From NCBI GenBank assembly GCA_024760905.1, contig CM045751.1, positions 7,137,001 through 7,201,000 of the forward strand: 64,000 nucleotides of DNA. Direction: 5' to 3'. The notes below the pieces were generated by a model. It had not been told where the DNA came from. It saw only the letters and a list, made by a program, of their open reading frames with translations, and ran no database searches. Origin of the DNA: Plotosus lineatus. Its lineage: Eukaryota; Chordata; Actinopteri; Siluriformes; Plotosidae. This document shows, in pieces, positions 20,605-31,469 of this stretch. How positions within the stretch are numbered: the stretch's first letter is position 1; each line of letters starts with the position of its first letter. The translations under genes were made by a program, and so were the position numbers.

Positions 20605-20699
20605 GTCTTGTGGAAGCCCACCACGAGCCTTTCTTTGCTGGCATTTGTAGTGTGAACATGCACAAAATTCTCCTCCTCCTCCAAAACAGGGCCAAAAAC

Positions 20700-20850
20700 A
20701 GACAAGCAACCATGCACAAACACATTTACACCTAAGGGCAATTCAGGACAGCCAATTAGCATAATGTGCATGTCTTTGGATTGTGGGAGGAAAATGATGC
20801 ACCTGAAAGAAACCATGCAAGCATGAACATGCAACATAGGGTCACGTGGT
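20700..20850 (-). mobile_element. V-SINE core, minus strand
   Basis: AGCCAATTAGCATAATGTGC then CATGTCTTTGGATTGTGGGA is the reverse complement of the V-SINE core. Confidence 0.75.
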
Positions 20851-20854
20851 AGCT

Positions 20855-21140
20855 TGATGATGGAAGGAAATAGATAACAAACAACGAGCTGCTAGTGACA
20901 GACAGGACACAAACGAGTTCATTTAATTACTTACTTTTATTAAGTAAATCCAAAAATCATAATCAATATCCATAATAAGAATGAAAATGCAAGCATCCAT
21001 AATTTATGTGAAAATGGATGATGGTTAAAAACCAGGATGCATATACAACAAAGAAACAAAACAGTACACAAAGACAAAATATTCATAAGCCACATGAAAA
21101 CAGGTTGCTTTTTGTTCTGAAGCAGAGGTTGTATTAGGTG
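20855..21140. other. Unassigned non-coding stretch
   Basis: AT-rich; nothing recognised. Confidence 0.5.
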
Positions 21141-21142
21141 AC

Positions 21143-21840
21143 ATGGAGCGGTCCACATTTGCTCCATGCACTCACTCCACTGGTGTCCCTCAGGGCTCAT
21201 TGCTGAGTCCTTATTTTTTGTACTTCGATACCTGCTTCCGAAGTGATATCATATCCTCATATGGGTTTTTATACCATTGCTGTACTTATGACACTCAAGC
21301 CATTCTTCCCTTGCTCACACACTCATATTTCTGCACAGGTCTCAGCATGTCTGGCAGACATCTCATCATAGATGGCAGCTCATCAGCTAAAACTAATTCC
21401 TGGGAAAACTGAGCTGCCGCTCATCCCTAGAGATGCCTCCCAATGTCAAGATCTTGCAATCTCTCTGTAAAAATCTTTCATCCCATCCCACCATCTGTCA
21501 CTGTATGCACCCTTAGGGTCCCATAGCCAACCAGTTCTTCTTCCTCCACATTGTTAAAATGACTTATCCAGGCAACCCCCCCCCCCCCCCATCCTTTACA
21601 ACATTGGGAGAATCTAGTCATTTTTATCCACAGAAGCCACTCAGGTTTGTTCAGTCCCTTGTCATTTCAAGGCTCCACTACTTCTGGCATACCTTTCTCT
21701 TTGCTCCATCCGACCTTGGCCACTAATCCAGAATTCAGCTGCACTACTTGTTTTCAAACTCTCCAATTTTCAGCCTTTCTCCAACACCAATCTACTGCTA
21801 TATTTCCTCCACTCGCTCCCTTAAGTTGCCTAAATTAGTT
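21143..21840 (+). mobile_element. L2-type LINE remnant
   Basis: The frame opens with STGVPQGSLLSP, the reverse-transcriptase GVPQG motif region, then YGFLYHCCTYDTQ, where the YADD catalytic motif would be but is corrupted. Many stops and frameshifts follow. The layout matches the L2/CR1 group of fish LINEs. Dead fragment with an internal run of C at about 21575-21588. Confidence 0.65.
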
Positions 21841-21849
21841 TTAAGGCAG

Positions 21850-22110
21850 TGGCTTCATGAGGGAATTTCTGTGTATAGTTTGCATGCCCCCGTTGCATGT
21901 GTGAGTTTCCTCCAGGTACTCTGGTTTCCTTCTACAGTCAAAAGACATGCACATTAGGCTTGTTGCCCCTAAATATGATGATAAGTGTGAATGGTTGTGT
22001 GTACTGGCCCTGCAATGGCTTAGTGATCTGTTCAGGGTGTGCCCTGTTGTTGCCTAGAAGTTGAGATAGGCTCCAGTCTCTCTGTGTCTCTAGTAGAATG
22101 AAGACATTAT
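21850..22110 (+). mobile_element. V-SINE
   Basis: AGTTTCCTCCAGGTACTCTG, then ACATGCACATTAGG, then GGCCCTGCAATGGC and GATAGGCTCCAGTC in order. Confidence 0.75.
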
Positions 22111-22338
22111 CCAGAGTCAGTTATTTCTTTCTGAACTACTAAGTATGTCTGACATAACTGTCACTGACAAAAGCCAAAGACCAGAATACAGCGGTAGAGA
22201 TCATGTTGATTCTGAAAGCATAAACCTACAGGGTTTAGTTTTAAATGTAACTGATGCAGCCTACCAAGAACTTGTGGTGACACATTATATCACATCTGAA
22301 GCATCATTTACAATTTAACTAAACTGAATGTTTCTCTC

Positions 22339-22994
22339 GGCAGTGGTGGCCTGGTGGTAAAGGTGCTGGATTACTGATCCAAAGGTTGGAGGTTCAAGCC
22401 CCACTCTCTATGGTTGTCACTGTCCCCCAGTGCAGCTAACTGGGTTATCAAAGGCCGGCCATGTCGCTCACTGTCTGTGGTGTGAGGTAAAGTCCGTCTG
22501 CCATTTTACCGCCAAGCCTAGTGGCTCATCGGACCGGTGCTTATCCCCGGTTTCCATAGCGTGAAGCAACTAGGAGTTTATCTTCTCCTGGATGGGATGC
22601 TAGTCCATCGCGGGTTACCTTCCCAGTATACTTTTACTGTTACCCATTTATACTGCTGGGTGAACAGAGGCACACTTTTGGTTAAGACCTTACCAAGGGG
22701 TCTTAGCACAGTGGGGGGCTAACTGGGATTTAAACACACAACCTCCCAATCATGAGCCCAGCACCCTAACCACTACACCATTGGCCCCACTGTCTATGGT
22801 GTGAGGTTCATGTAAAAGAACCATCGCTGACTTTCGACAAGAGTAGCTGCAAAGCCTTCAGTGTGTTTCCGCCCTGCGATGGCGTGGCGAGCTGTCCGGG
22901 GTGTACTCTGCCCTCGCCCGGAGTCGGCTGGGATGGGCACTAGCCTCCCTGTGACCCTAATTAGGATTAAGCGGTTACAGAAATGGAATGAATG
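22339..22994 (+). mobile_element. SINE-A2 split by SINE-C
   Basis: Head and half of the body lie at 22339-22488; the rest of body and tail at 22789-22994. Confidence 0.9.
22489..22788 (-). mobile_element. SINE-C inserted in SINE-A2
   Basis: 300 bp. Flanked by ACTGTCTGTGGTGTGAGGT (22470-22488) and ACTGTCTATGGTGTGAGGT (22789-22807), an 18-of-19 duplication. The head is recognisable by GGTGTAGTGGTTAGGGTGCT in reverse complement. Confidence 0.92.
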
Positions 22995-23337
22995 TTTTTC
23001 TCCTCAATAGATTAAACGGATTTGGTTTCCCTTGTGGTCGCTGAGTGTATTCTTACTGCCGACATGCTTCTGCTTTTAGAGCTTCTGCTTCACCTTTAAT
23101 CTTGACTTCTCTTGATTTCTCTTGAACACACAGTTACTTCGGCTCTGACGTCGCACACAACAGGTGGGAACTGCTGAATCTGACCTGAATACTGACAGTG
23201 ACGCTATTCCCCGAGCATCTGCTTCTTCAAACAAATTCAGCAATTTTTCTATCTGTCAAATCCAGTGTATTACTGTTTCAGATTGCTAAGCAATGCTAAT
23301 GGTTATAGTATTTTTTCCCTTTAAACAAAACAACTAA

Positions 23338-23340
<3 letters not shown>
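22995..23340. other. Unassigned non-coding stretch
   Basis: No element recognised. Confidence 0.5.

Positions 23341-23425
<85 letters not shown>
23341..23425. repeat. (TA)n microsatellite
   Basis: About 42 TA units with two GTA interruptions. Confidence 0.96.
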
Positions 23426-23469
23426 AGGGAGGACCGCTACATTTATCCATTATCCGAGCATGAATCAAC

Positions 23470-23928
23470 CAATAGGTGGCACTGAGGTTAGCTTGGGTTC
23501 AATGCTGTGGTGTTTCTGTGTGGAGTTTGTCTGTTCTCCTCAAGCTTGCGAGGGTCTCCTCTGGAGTTTATGTTTATAGAGTTACAGGATGTCACACTGT
23601 GTCTCAAACCACATCAACAATACAGTAACTAAAGTCTCGGTAACAGTTTATTGGATAGAATAATGGATAATAGTATATGTGAAAGGGACACCGTTGCATA
23701 GTGGTCAGCACGTCCACATCACTACCAGAAGGTCCTTGGGGGTTTCTGTGTTGAGTTTGCATGTTCTCCTCATGGCGGCATGGAATTCCTCTTCATTCTC
23801 CGGTGCTGTGATGGTCTGGTGGACTGTTCAAAGTGTACCGTGTCTTCACTCAGAGTTGGCTTGGATAGGCTCCAACCTCCTCATGACCCTAATAAGATTA
23901 AGGAGTTCAGCAAATGAATGAATGTTTG
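23470..23928 (+). mobile_element. Two degenerate V-SINEs
   Basis: One head-plus-core fragment lies at about 23470-23570 (TTTCTGTGTGGAGTTTGTCT). A second copy at 23688-23928 has GTGTTGAGTTTGCATGTTCT but lacks part of its core before the tail and (GAAT)n. Confidence 0.7.
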
Positions 23929-23929
23929 C

Positions 23930-24400
23930 TACATTAGTGAAGAGCAAAAACTAAAGAAATACCAAAAATAAAAAAAAAATACTAGACACAGAAATACAAA
24001 TGCTGGCTTTAAATTCATGTTTCCGGACATTTATCAGATCAGGAAATACTGTAAGAGCTGAATATGCCATGTGTATCTGAATCTGTATGTATAATCACAC
24101 CTTGCCATATAATCTTTTCTTTAGAGGTTCATTTCACAAGAGAACTGCGGCTCCCCGCTGGCTATTTGCCGCTATGATGCAATTCAAGCCATTGTTCAAC
24201 ATTTAGCAACACTTGATGAGATGTAAGCTAATAATGGTCCTGTTCTGTTCGCTACTTAAAATTGAATGGTTCCCTGCCAAGTAAAGCACTGAAGAATGTA
24301 TAGCAAGTGGTACGTACTGTTAGACTTTAAAATGCCGAGTGAATATGATCTTTCTCACTTTTGCACATTCAGATGCCTAAGCACTTCATCCTACTATTAT
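23930..24400. other. Unassigned non-coding stretch
   Basis: AT-rich; nothing recognised. Confidence 0.5.
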
Positions 24401-24404
24401 CCGT

Positions 24405-24785
24405 ACCTAGCTCAGCCAACACTGGCCAAAGGCGGGGTGCACCCGAAACAGCTCACAAGACCACAGCATGTAAATATGATCTGCATGTCTATTCATGGCA
24501 GTGGTGGCCTGGTGGTAAAGGTGCTGGATCACTGATCCTAAGGTTGGGGGATGAGGGTTCAAAGCCCACTCTCAGCAGGTTGCCACTGTCCTCCCAGTGC
24601 AGCTAACTGGGTTATCAAAGGCCGGCCATGTCTCTCACTGTCTATGGTGTGAGGTTCATGAGGAGGCTGACGCCCGTCTCAGCCAACTCTGGGCTTGTAC
24701 GGTTGTACGTGTGTTGGACGTGTAAAGAGCTGGCGAGCTGTTCAGGGTGTACCCCACTTTTATCCAGTATCAGCGGAGGTAGTTA
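24405..24785. mobile_element. Mosaic of SINE pieces
   Basis: A minus-strand tail fragment (24405-24465) comes first, then a plus-strand SINE-A head and body (24498-24660). These are joined directly to an inverted tail piece (GGAGGCTGACGCCCGTCTCA) and then to a plus-strand V-SINE tail (about 24710-24785). The junctions imply rearrangement between copies. Confidence 0.65.
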
Positions 24786-24854
24786 AACTTCTTCATAAAG
24801 CCTCTATTTATTTTTAACAATAGGTCATATTATGCACATATGACAGAATGAAAT

Positions 24855-25168
24855 TCTACCAGGGTCACAAGCAGGCTGGAGCCTACTTTAGCCAATTCTG
24901 CATTACGAACAGCTTTGCTAGACTATCATAGGGCAAAAACATAACTATTTATACTGACATTCACACCCAGGGGAAATTTGGAACTGTCAGTTAGCCTAAT
25001 GTGCATGTCTTTGTACTGAGGGAGGAAACCTGAGTACCTGGAGCAAACCCATACAAGAATTGAGTCACCATGCAATCTCCATACAAAAATTCCTACAATT
25101 GGGACTCGAACCCAGGACCTTCTTGCTGTGAGACACATTTTCTAACCACGATATCACAGTAATGCCCG
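24855..25168 (-). mobile_element. V-SINE, minus strand
   Basis: TTAGCCTAATGTGCATGTCT, GAGTACCTGGAGCAAACCC and B-box complement GGACTCGAACCC. Confidence 0.8.
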
Positions 25169-25169
25169 A

Positions 25170-25643
25170 AAATCCAGACCTTCATTTTAAATATAAACTA
25201 TTACAACAAACTTAAACTTTAAATGTAGAAAGTAATGCTTGTTCACACGTTTGTCCTTCAGTCAGATGGTTGCATGATTTCATTTCTTACTGTCTGCAAT
25301 ATTTGCTGTGAAAACGATTGTGGCCTCGCAGCTCTCATTAAAACAGTGTAATCTGTGCAGTGGGAGTGTGTGATATCGGGGCTGTCTCTTGTGGGACATG
25401 AACTGCGCCAGGTGGAGAAGGGGCTTCTGGGTATTCTGGCTATTCCCGCCATGAACCAGCCTATCAGGTTACAGAATCCATGGAAACATGTGATGCCTCG
25501 CAACATGGCTGTATTGTCAAAAACATGGCCACGCTGTCGTTTCCCAACATGGACGAACTCCAGTTCGGCTTCTTGGCTCGATTGTATGTCGTGATATGGA
25601 TTGCTCATTGGAGACGGGATGGCGTTTAATTAAAAAAAAATTG

Positions 25644-25645
<2 letters not shown>
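25170..25645. other. Repeat-poor stretch
   Basis: Balanced composition with a 116-codon minus-strand frame of no recognised family. It may be non-coding. Confidence 0.45.
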
Positions 25646-25716
<71 letters not shown>

Positions 25717-25729
25717 ATGTGTGTGTGTG

Positions 25730-25769
<40 letters not shown>
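25646..25769. repeat. Compound (GT)n(GA)n microsatellite
   Basis: About 40 GT units followed by about 19 GA units. Confidence 0.97.
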
Positions 25770-25774
<5 letters not shown>

Positions 25775-25940
25775 TGTGTGTGACGGACTAATTAGGACCA
25801 GCAATTACCCCAAACTGTGGCTGCATCCCTCCCTTCGGCTGAAAGGACAATAGGTTGTCTGTCAGTGCCAGTGTTACTCATGCATGACAGATGTGTGTGG
25901 ACGCCCTAAACAATGGCGCCAAATGGGTACCCAATCGGTC

Positions 25941-25983
<43 letters not shown>

Positions 25984-26099
25984 GGGGAGTATTGGGTGGG
26001 TGAAAGATGGCAGCTTGCATCCGAGACAGTCTGCACGGGGTGAAGAAGATCACTGCAGGACCAGCAAATCCAAACAGACCCCCATGGACTGGCCTTCCA

Positions 26100-26153
<54 letters not shown>
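25941..26153. repeat. (GT)n ... (CA)n pair
   Basis: About 20 GT units (25941-25981), 120 bp of unique DNA, then about 26 CA units (26102-26153). The two tracts are complementary and could pair as a hairpin stem. Confidence 0.95.
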
Positions 26154-26156
<3 letters not shown>

Positions 26157-26570
26157 CTGTCATAGGCCCCATGGAGCTGGCTGCAGTTTGCTAATGGATG
26201 TCTGCCACCAATATCTCAGCCACCAGTTTCATACACTCACTCTTCAACTATGAGCTGTTAGAGGAAGATGAATCTAGACATTTTATAAGAAAAGACTCTT
26301 TGTCCTTTTGACATGTTAGTATAATGAAGGCCAATAAAATCACAGAGTCAAAAAGAACTAACAGAACTGGTGAAAACTTCACTGAGGGAGGTCAAATATA
26401 GGGTTAGTAGACAGGAAGATGTCTCATCATCACCTTTCACACTTTAAACTAATAAAGTATGTACACAGGATTGTTGTCCTTTTGTGGAAGTTTCAGAGAG
26501 TGTTCAATGTGCTGGAAAATCTTCAGTGATGATTGTGAAGCACTGTCATATCACATGATGTCTCTGTGAG

Positions 26571-26748
26571 GAATTAACATAGTAAGCAGTTGTCTTACTG
26601 AAAAATTAACATACTGGAAATTTTTGAATAGGGAGCAATTAGCCTTGTGAAGAATTAGCCTAGTGAGGAATTAGACCAGGGAGGAATTAGCATAGAAAAG
26701 AATTAGCCGAGTGAGAAATTAGCATAGTGAGGCATTAGCCTTGTGAAG
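26571..26748 (+). repeat. 16-bp minisatellite cluster 1
   Basis: From 26637 to 26748 there are seven consecutive 16-bp units close to AATTAGCATAGTGAGG with no length change (112 bp). Weaker units extend left to 26571. Each unit contains TAG, so it is not coding. Confidence 0.88.
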
Positions 26749-26759
26749 AACAGCGCTGA

Positions 26760-27000
26760 TCAATTATACATCACTTTCTGTGTTGCGTGCTATGTAATAC
26801 AAACATCGGGCCAAGTAGGAGTCAGACAAGTTCTGGAGAATTTTACATGCTGATATTAACCAACATTCTGTTAGTCAGCTGAAGAAATGGCTGGAATGCA
26901 GGGGATACTGGCTAGATCCGCATTTGAATGGGTCATTTTATAACCAGTCAGTGTACATGTTTTGTTTATATTCGTAAGAAAGACACTCATAAATACATCT
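26760..27000. other. Unassigned non-coding stretch
   Basis: No element recognised between cluster 1 and the MITE. Confidence 0.5.
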
Positions 27001-27001
27001 A

Positions 27002-27497
27002 CAGGGATCCCTCACTTTCTGCGATTAATCGGGACCGAGATCCCCCACGACCGCCAAATTCCGCGAACTAGGATCAACCCCCCCCTACTGACGTATACAT
27101 ACACGTATGTGTATAATATCAATAAATACATATTCAATGCTATAAATGCTTATAATAACAATTAAACATTCAAAAATAATGCATAAGATGTAAATAAAAT
27201 ATAAATACACACACATACAGACGCGCGTGTACACAGTCAGATGCGCAACTCACATAAAAATGTAAGTACTGTAGTTCTGATGGGGGTGGGGTGGGGGTTT
27301 GGGTTGTTTTTTTGTTGTTGTTGTGTTTGTTTGTTTGGGGGGGGGGTTTGCATAATTGGCCTTGTTTTGCTGCATTTTGCTTAAATTTCCCCCTATTCTT
27401 CTTTCATTTCCTTATTTTTAATTCGATGAATATTAAAAAGAAAGCGCAATGCACTGAAGCCACATGCATTGAAGCGCGAAGTAGCGAGGGATCCCTG
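27002..27497 (-). mobile_element. MITE-P copy D
   Basis: Starts CAGGGATCCCTCACTTTCTG and ends GCGAGGGATCCCTG, with TA on both sides. It contains GTT/GGG-rich tracts. Confidence 0.87.
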
Positions 27498-27499
27498 TA

Positions 27500-28055
27500 T
27501 TGCAAACCAATCACAAACTGAGGGGAAGGATGTGTCTTGAGCTTTTTCAAGTGATTTATCTGCACTGTATTTGCTTATTTTACCCCAGCGCATAACGTGA
27601 AGCCATTTTATTTATCGATAAATAAGCTGTTTATTTTTAAATAAGACACTTTTTAAAATTGAACTTCACTCAACTGAACTCTGATGAGTGCTGGACTCAT
27701 GAGAACGCTTTCATTTTTGCAAGATTTCACTGTTATTTTCTGTACCTATCTACTGATGGAATAATTACAGGATTCCAGAGACCCTTGTGTTTTTTCCTGC
27801 TCTGGTGAAACAGCATCCACAGTATCTATACTCACTATATCTACAAACTGTACACTCAGCCATAGAATTTTGTCTGATTACGCGATCTTCTGAAGTCTGT
27901 AAGGGTCAATTACATCACTATTTTCTCACAGTATCACCGCTGTATAGCATAGAAAGTTTGTCCTCCTTGACCCCGCCAACTTGGCACATAGGCAAAAACA
28001 TGTTCTAAACATAGTAACATCTGGCTTACACTGAAACCTAATTGTCACATACTGA
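27500..28055. other. Unassigned non-coding stretch
   Basis: AT-rich; nothing recognised. Confidence 0.5.
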
Positions 28056-28057
28056 GA

Positions 28058-28328
28058 AATTAGCTGAGTAAGAAACTAGCATAGTGAACAATTAGCCTAG
28101 TCAAGAAATAACACTGTAAACAATTAGCATAGTAAACAAGTTACATAGAAGAGAATTTGGAATAGCAAAGAATTATCTCTTGATTATTTCGGACAATAAA
28201 GAATTAGCCTAGTGAGAAAATAGATTATTAAAGAATTAGCCTGGTAATTAATTAGCATCGTAAAAAATTAGCCTAGTGTGAAATAGCAATGTGAAAAATT
28301 AGCCTAATCAAAAATTAGCATAATAAAC
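28058..28328 (+). repeat. 16-bp minisatellite cluster 2
   Basis: About 15 units of the same 16-bp consensus (for example AATTAGCCTAGTCAAG), with two length changes near 28150-28195. Confidence 0.85.
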
Positions 28329-28419
28329 AACTGCCATTACATTTTTTGTTGTTGTTTGGTTGGCTATTTATTTATTTTTGAATTGCTTTTGTTAATTTTT
28401 TTTTTAACTTGTAAATTAA

Positions 28420-28750
28420 ATGTTGCCCTGCGATGACCAGTCCAGGGTATACCTCACCCTCGCTTGGACTCAGCCATGACCCCAATAAAAAAATGTTTGG
28501 GCAGCACTCTGATGTTGTATTTCGCGTGTTTGTCTGACAGAAAGAAAGTCCTGAATTTTATCCTTAGACTCGACAGAGGGTTTTCTTTGTGTTTAAATAC
28601 TTTCCGCATGATCGCACTAGTTTCCTCTGGGTACTCCGGTTTCCCCCGACAGTCCAGAGACATGTACGTCAAGCTAATTTGCTGGTCCGAAGTACCTCGA
28701 GGTGTGAATGTGAATGTAAATGGTTGTGTGTCAGACCTGTGAGTCAGCTG
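28420..28750 (+). mobile_element. V-SINE fragments
   Basis: A tail piece (GCCCTGCGATGACCAGTCCA) at 28420-28480 and a core piece (TACTCCGGTTTCCCCCGACA) at 28611-28750. Confidence 0.7.
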
Positions 28751-28754
28751 GTAT

Positions 28755-29615
28755 AAACCACCGCCTACCCTATAAAGGACAAAGTGCTGAAGAAAAAAAA
28801 GAAAAAGGCTTAAAATGCCATCATGTGTTACAAAAAAAAAAATTCTGGACTGTTCTACATCCATGCAAATGCATGAACACCCATGAGGTATATCTCAGCA
28901 TTATGAAGATCCAGGCCTGAAATATCTTTACTTTTTAGGGGCATCGTGAACAGATCACTGTACGCATACTTGCCCAAATACGACGTATGGCCTGGAGGAT
29001 TCCACCAGAGGGCAGACTTGGTCACACAACTTTCTTCCAAACTTTCCTTCATTTCTTTGTTGATGCTGCATATACTTATTGGTACTGCCCCGTCACCTCC
29101 TGATCCTGTCTTTACCGTTCAAGTGAGTTTTGTAGCTTGCGGACAAAGTGTGTTCATTTTTAAGTATGGTCTAGGATACCTTCAGTCGCCATCTTGTACG
29201 GGTAAATATCCAGTTAAAAGCAATTTTATTTCCGCGACATCCTTCTGCCTGTGCTCGACAGTGGAAAAATGTAAAAGTAGTCTCATTTTCAAACATATCC
29301 GAATCGAGTCTCATCATTGCTCTCTCTGCCCCACTCCACAGTATTTCACCCTTAAATTGCCCAGGAGGTCAAAAAACACGACCTTATTGTGTTAGCACAG
29401 CTGAAAACTGAAAATTGCAGTAGTCCCATAAAGGGTACATTTCCGCATTGTCTTCGGTGTTCCTGGAAACCTGAGCAGGACAAAGTAGTTACTGACTGAA
29501 AATGCATGTAAGAATGAATGCATTTAACAACCGTATATTGACAGCGCACTCAGAAATCCACTATTTCTAGCAATAATTAATTTTAAATTAAAAAATATGC
29601 CACGATGAATGTTTC
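28755..29615. other. Unassigned non-coding stretch
   Basis: No exon or repeat family recognised despite a 149-codon plus-strand frame at 28946-29395, which shows no familiar domain. Confidence 0.45.
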
Positions 29616-29616
29616 T

Positions 29617-29628
29617 ATCTAGCTATCG

Positions 29629-29688
<60 letters not shown>
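29617..29688. repeat. (CTAT)n microsatellite
   Basis: About 15 tetranucleotide units with imperfect left end. Confidence 0.96.
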
Positions 29689-29689
29689 G

Positions 29690-30130
29690 TTCTCAAGGAG
29701 AAAAGACTTAGGCACAAAATCTCAGACTAGCAGTATGAGCGTGTCCTCCTGTTTTTCTGTGAGCCTGTGTCAGGGTCATGGAGCGGTCACATCCCTGTTA
29801 TGTTAAAGTTATGACCTAATCTATTTACACAAAACTAAAGAGTATTACAAAAAAATTACAATGTGATCAGGGTTTTAAAGGGAGAAAAAAATAATAAACT
29901 TGATTGCTAATATTATAGAGCAAAAACGCTATTATAACATGAACTAGCTCATGAAAACATACATCTATATTATATTTTACAATACAATTATGCTTATTAA
30001 AATAATCATGTTTTATTAAAATAATGAATTTACTGACCAGAGTTCAGAAATACAAAGATTTAGAGTTCAAAAATCCAGCTTTGCATTGACTCATTAGAAA
30101 TATTCTTGTGTGATAGAATATATCTGGTAG
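29690..30130. other. Unassigned non-coding stretch
   Basis: AT-rich; nothing recognised. Confidence 0.5.
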
Positions 30131-30133
30131 CGG

Positions 30134-30189
30134 TATTAGCATTTTAAGAAGTTAGCATATGAGGAATTGGCATAGCACAGACCTAGCAA
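30134..30189 (+). repeat. 16-bp minisatellite cluster 3
   Basis: Three to four diverged units, such as AATTGGCATAGCACAG. Confidence 0.65.
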
Positions 30190-30212
30190 CTTTGGCCTTC
30201 CAAAAAATATTT

Positions 30213-30332
30213 CATTCATTTTCTGAACCACTTAATCCTAATTAGGGTTAAGGGGAGGCTGGCGCCAAACTCAGCTGACTCTATACAAGGGCACAGTACA
30301 CCCTGGACAGCTCACCAGGCCGAATACAGTGG
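30213..30332 (-). mobile_element. SINE-A2 tail, minus strand
   Basis: TTCATTTTCTGAACCACTTA, TAATTAGGGTTAAGGGGAGG and ACCCTGGACAGCTCACCAGG. Confidence 0.8.
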
Positions 30333-30391
30333 TACAGGGCAGAATACACTGATACAGTAATGAGTCTTTTTCAGGTTGTCCAAAATTTTTT

Positions 30392-30688
30392 ACCAGCCTG
30401 TTTAATCCTACCTGACTCAATGGAAGGTTGGAGCCTGTCTTAGCCATCACTGTGCGAAGACAAGGTAGACCCTGAACAGCTTTTCATGGACAACATAACA
30501 CACACAACCATACTCATAATCAGGGGTAATTTGGAACAGCCCAATAGCTTACTGTGCATGCTTTGGGACTGTAGGAGGAAACCAGAATACCCAGAGGAAA
30601 CCCACACAAGTACAGAGAGAAATCTGTGCCTAGAACTCATACCCAGGACCTTCTTGCTGTGAGGTGGTTGTGCTATCCATTGCCAATC
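30392..30688 (-). mobile_element. V-SINE, minus strand
   Basis: Tail, core (GGAGGAAACCAGAATACCCA) and head complement (CAGGACCTTCTTGCTGTGAG) in order. Confidence 0.82.
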
Positions 30689-30735
30689 CCTCACTCAATT
30701 AATATCATGCAAATTTTCTGTGTAGCATTTCATTT

Positions 30736-30969
30736 CTCCTGCGATGGCCTGACGAGCTGTCCAGAGTGTACTCTGCCCTCGCCCGAAGTTGGCTGGGATG
30801 GGCACCAGCCTCTCCGTGACCCAAATTAGGATTAAGCAATTGCAGAAAATGAACTGAACTGAACATTTCATTTCTTTGAGGTTGCCATATCTTTACTGAA
30901 TAAAATATTCATTCATTCGTTCATTTTCTGAACCATTTAATCGTAATTAGCGTCGAGGGGAGGCTGGCT

Positions 30970-30972
<3 letters not shown>
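30736..30972. mobile_element. Two SINE-A2 tails facing each other
   Basis: A plus-strand tail (30736-30865, ending TGAACTGAACTGAAC) faces a minus-strand tail (30908-30972, starting ATTCATTCATTCGTTCATTT). They form a small inverted pair. Confidence 0.75.

Positions 30973-30996
<24 letters not shown>
30971..30996. repeat. (CA)n microsatellite
   Basis: Thirteen CA units at the broken end of a SINE tail. Confidence 0.95.
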
Positions 30997-31002
<6 letters not shown>

Positions 31003-31270
31003 AAATTTTATAGTGTGCGCCAATATTTTACATATAAACTCAACACACTCAACATGGACGCTTAACTCAACTTAGAATATGGCTCATAACGAGAACCTCA
31101 CTTTGCACTGGTGTAATAAAAACTTTCCAACTTTCCAAGATACCAAGACGATAAAGGGATGAAAATAGTGAGAAGGTGATTTAACAATTCATTGCTTTAT
31201 TGTCATATTAGCACAGTATTCTCTGTGTTCGAAAATCCTCACATAAAGACTATTGTAGGATTTGCCAAGT

Positions 31271-31371
31271 GAATTAGAATAGAAAGGAGATCTTATCAAA
31301 TAATTAGCATAGGGAACAACTAGCATAGCGAGCAATTAAGTCTCGTGCAAAGAATTAGCCGAGTAACGAAT
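31271..31371 (+). repeat. 16-bp minisatellite cluster 4
   Basis: Units such as AATTAGCATAGGGAAC, AACTAGCATAGCGAGC and AATTAGCCGAGTAACG. Confidence 0.7.
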
Positions 31372-31469
31372 TCATCAGTTATTCTGCATTAAATAGAATC
31401 ATTCAGGGTTCTCTTTTTATACCAGTTTGCCTTTCACCTTATTGTCCTAACTGAAACTGCCACTTCCAG

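Larger units (their letters stand above)
19731..20690 (-). repeat. Dispersed repeat unit with hAT MITE (copy 2)
   Basis: Outer flanks match copy 1 (1-450) in reverse complement. Two extra internal inverted-repeat pairs are visible: about 20082-20130 with 20637-20686, and about 20134-20171 with 20191-20229. The copy is strongly palindromic. Confidence 0.6.

Noticed and set aside
20517..20837. Frame with EEEENFVHVH near the hAT locus
   Set aside because: The acidic run comes from (GGA)n and the same sequence occurs in inverted copies; no domain is recognisable.
25913..26194. Unique 120 bp between (GT)n and (CA)n as an exon
   Set aside because: The frames there have no coding bias and are bounded only by microsatellites.
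26571..28328. 16-bp repeats as a CRISPR-like array
   Set aside because: The repeats are directly adjacent without unique spacers and the genome is vertebrate; it is a minisatellite.
28946..29395. 149-codon plus-strand frame
   Set aside because: Longest non-repeat frame of the area but with no domain, poor codon bias and no splice signals.
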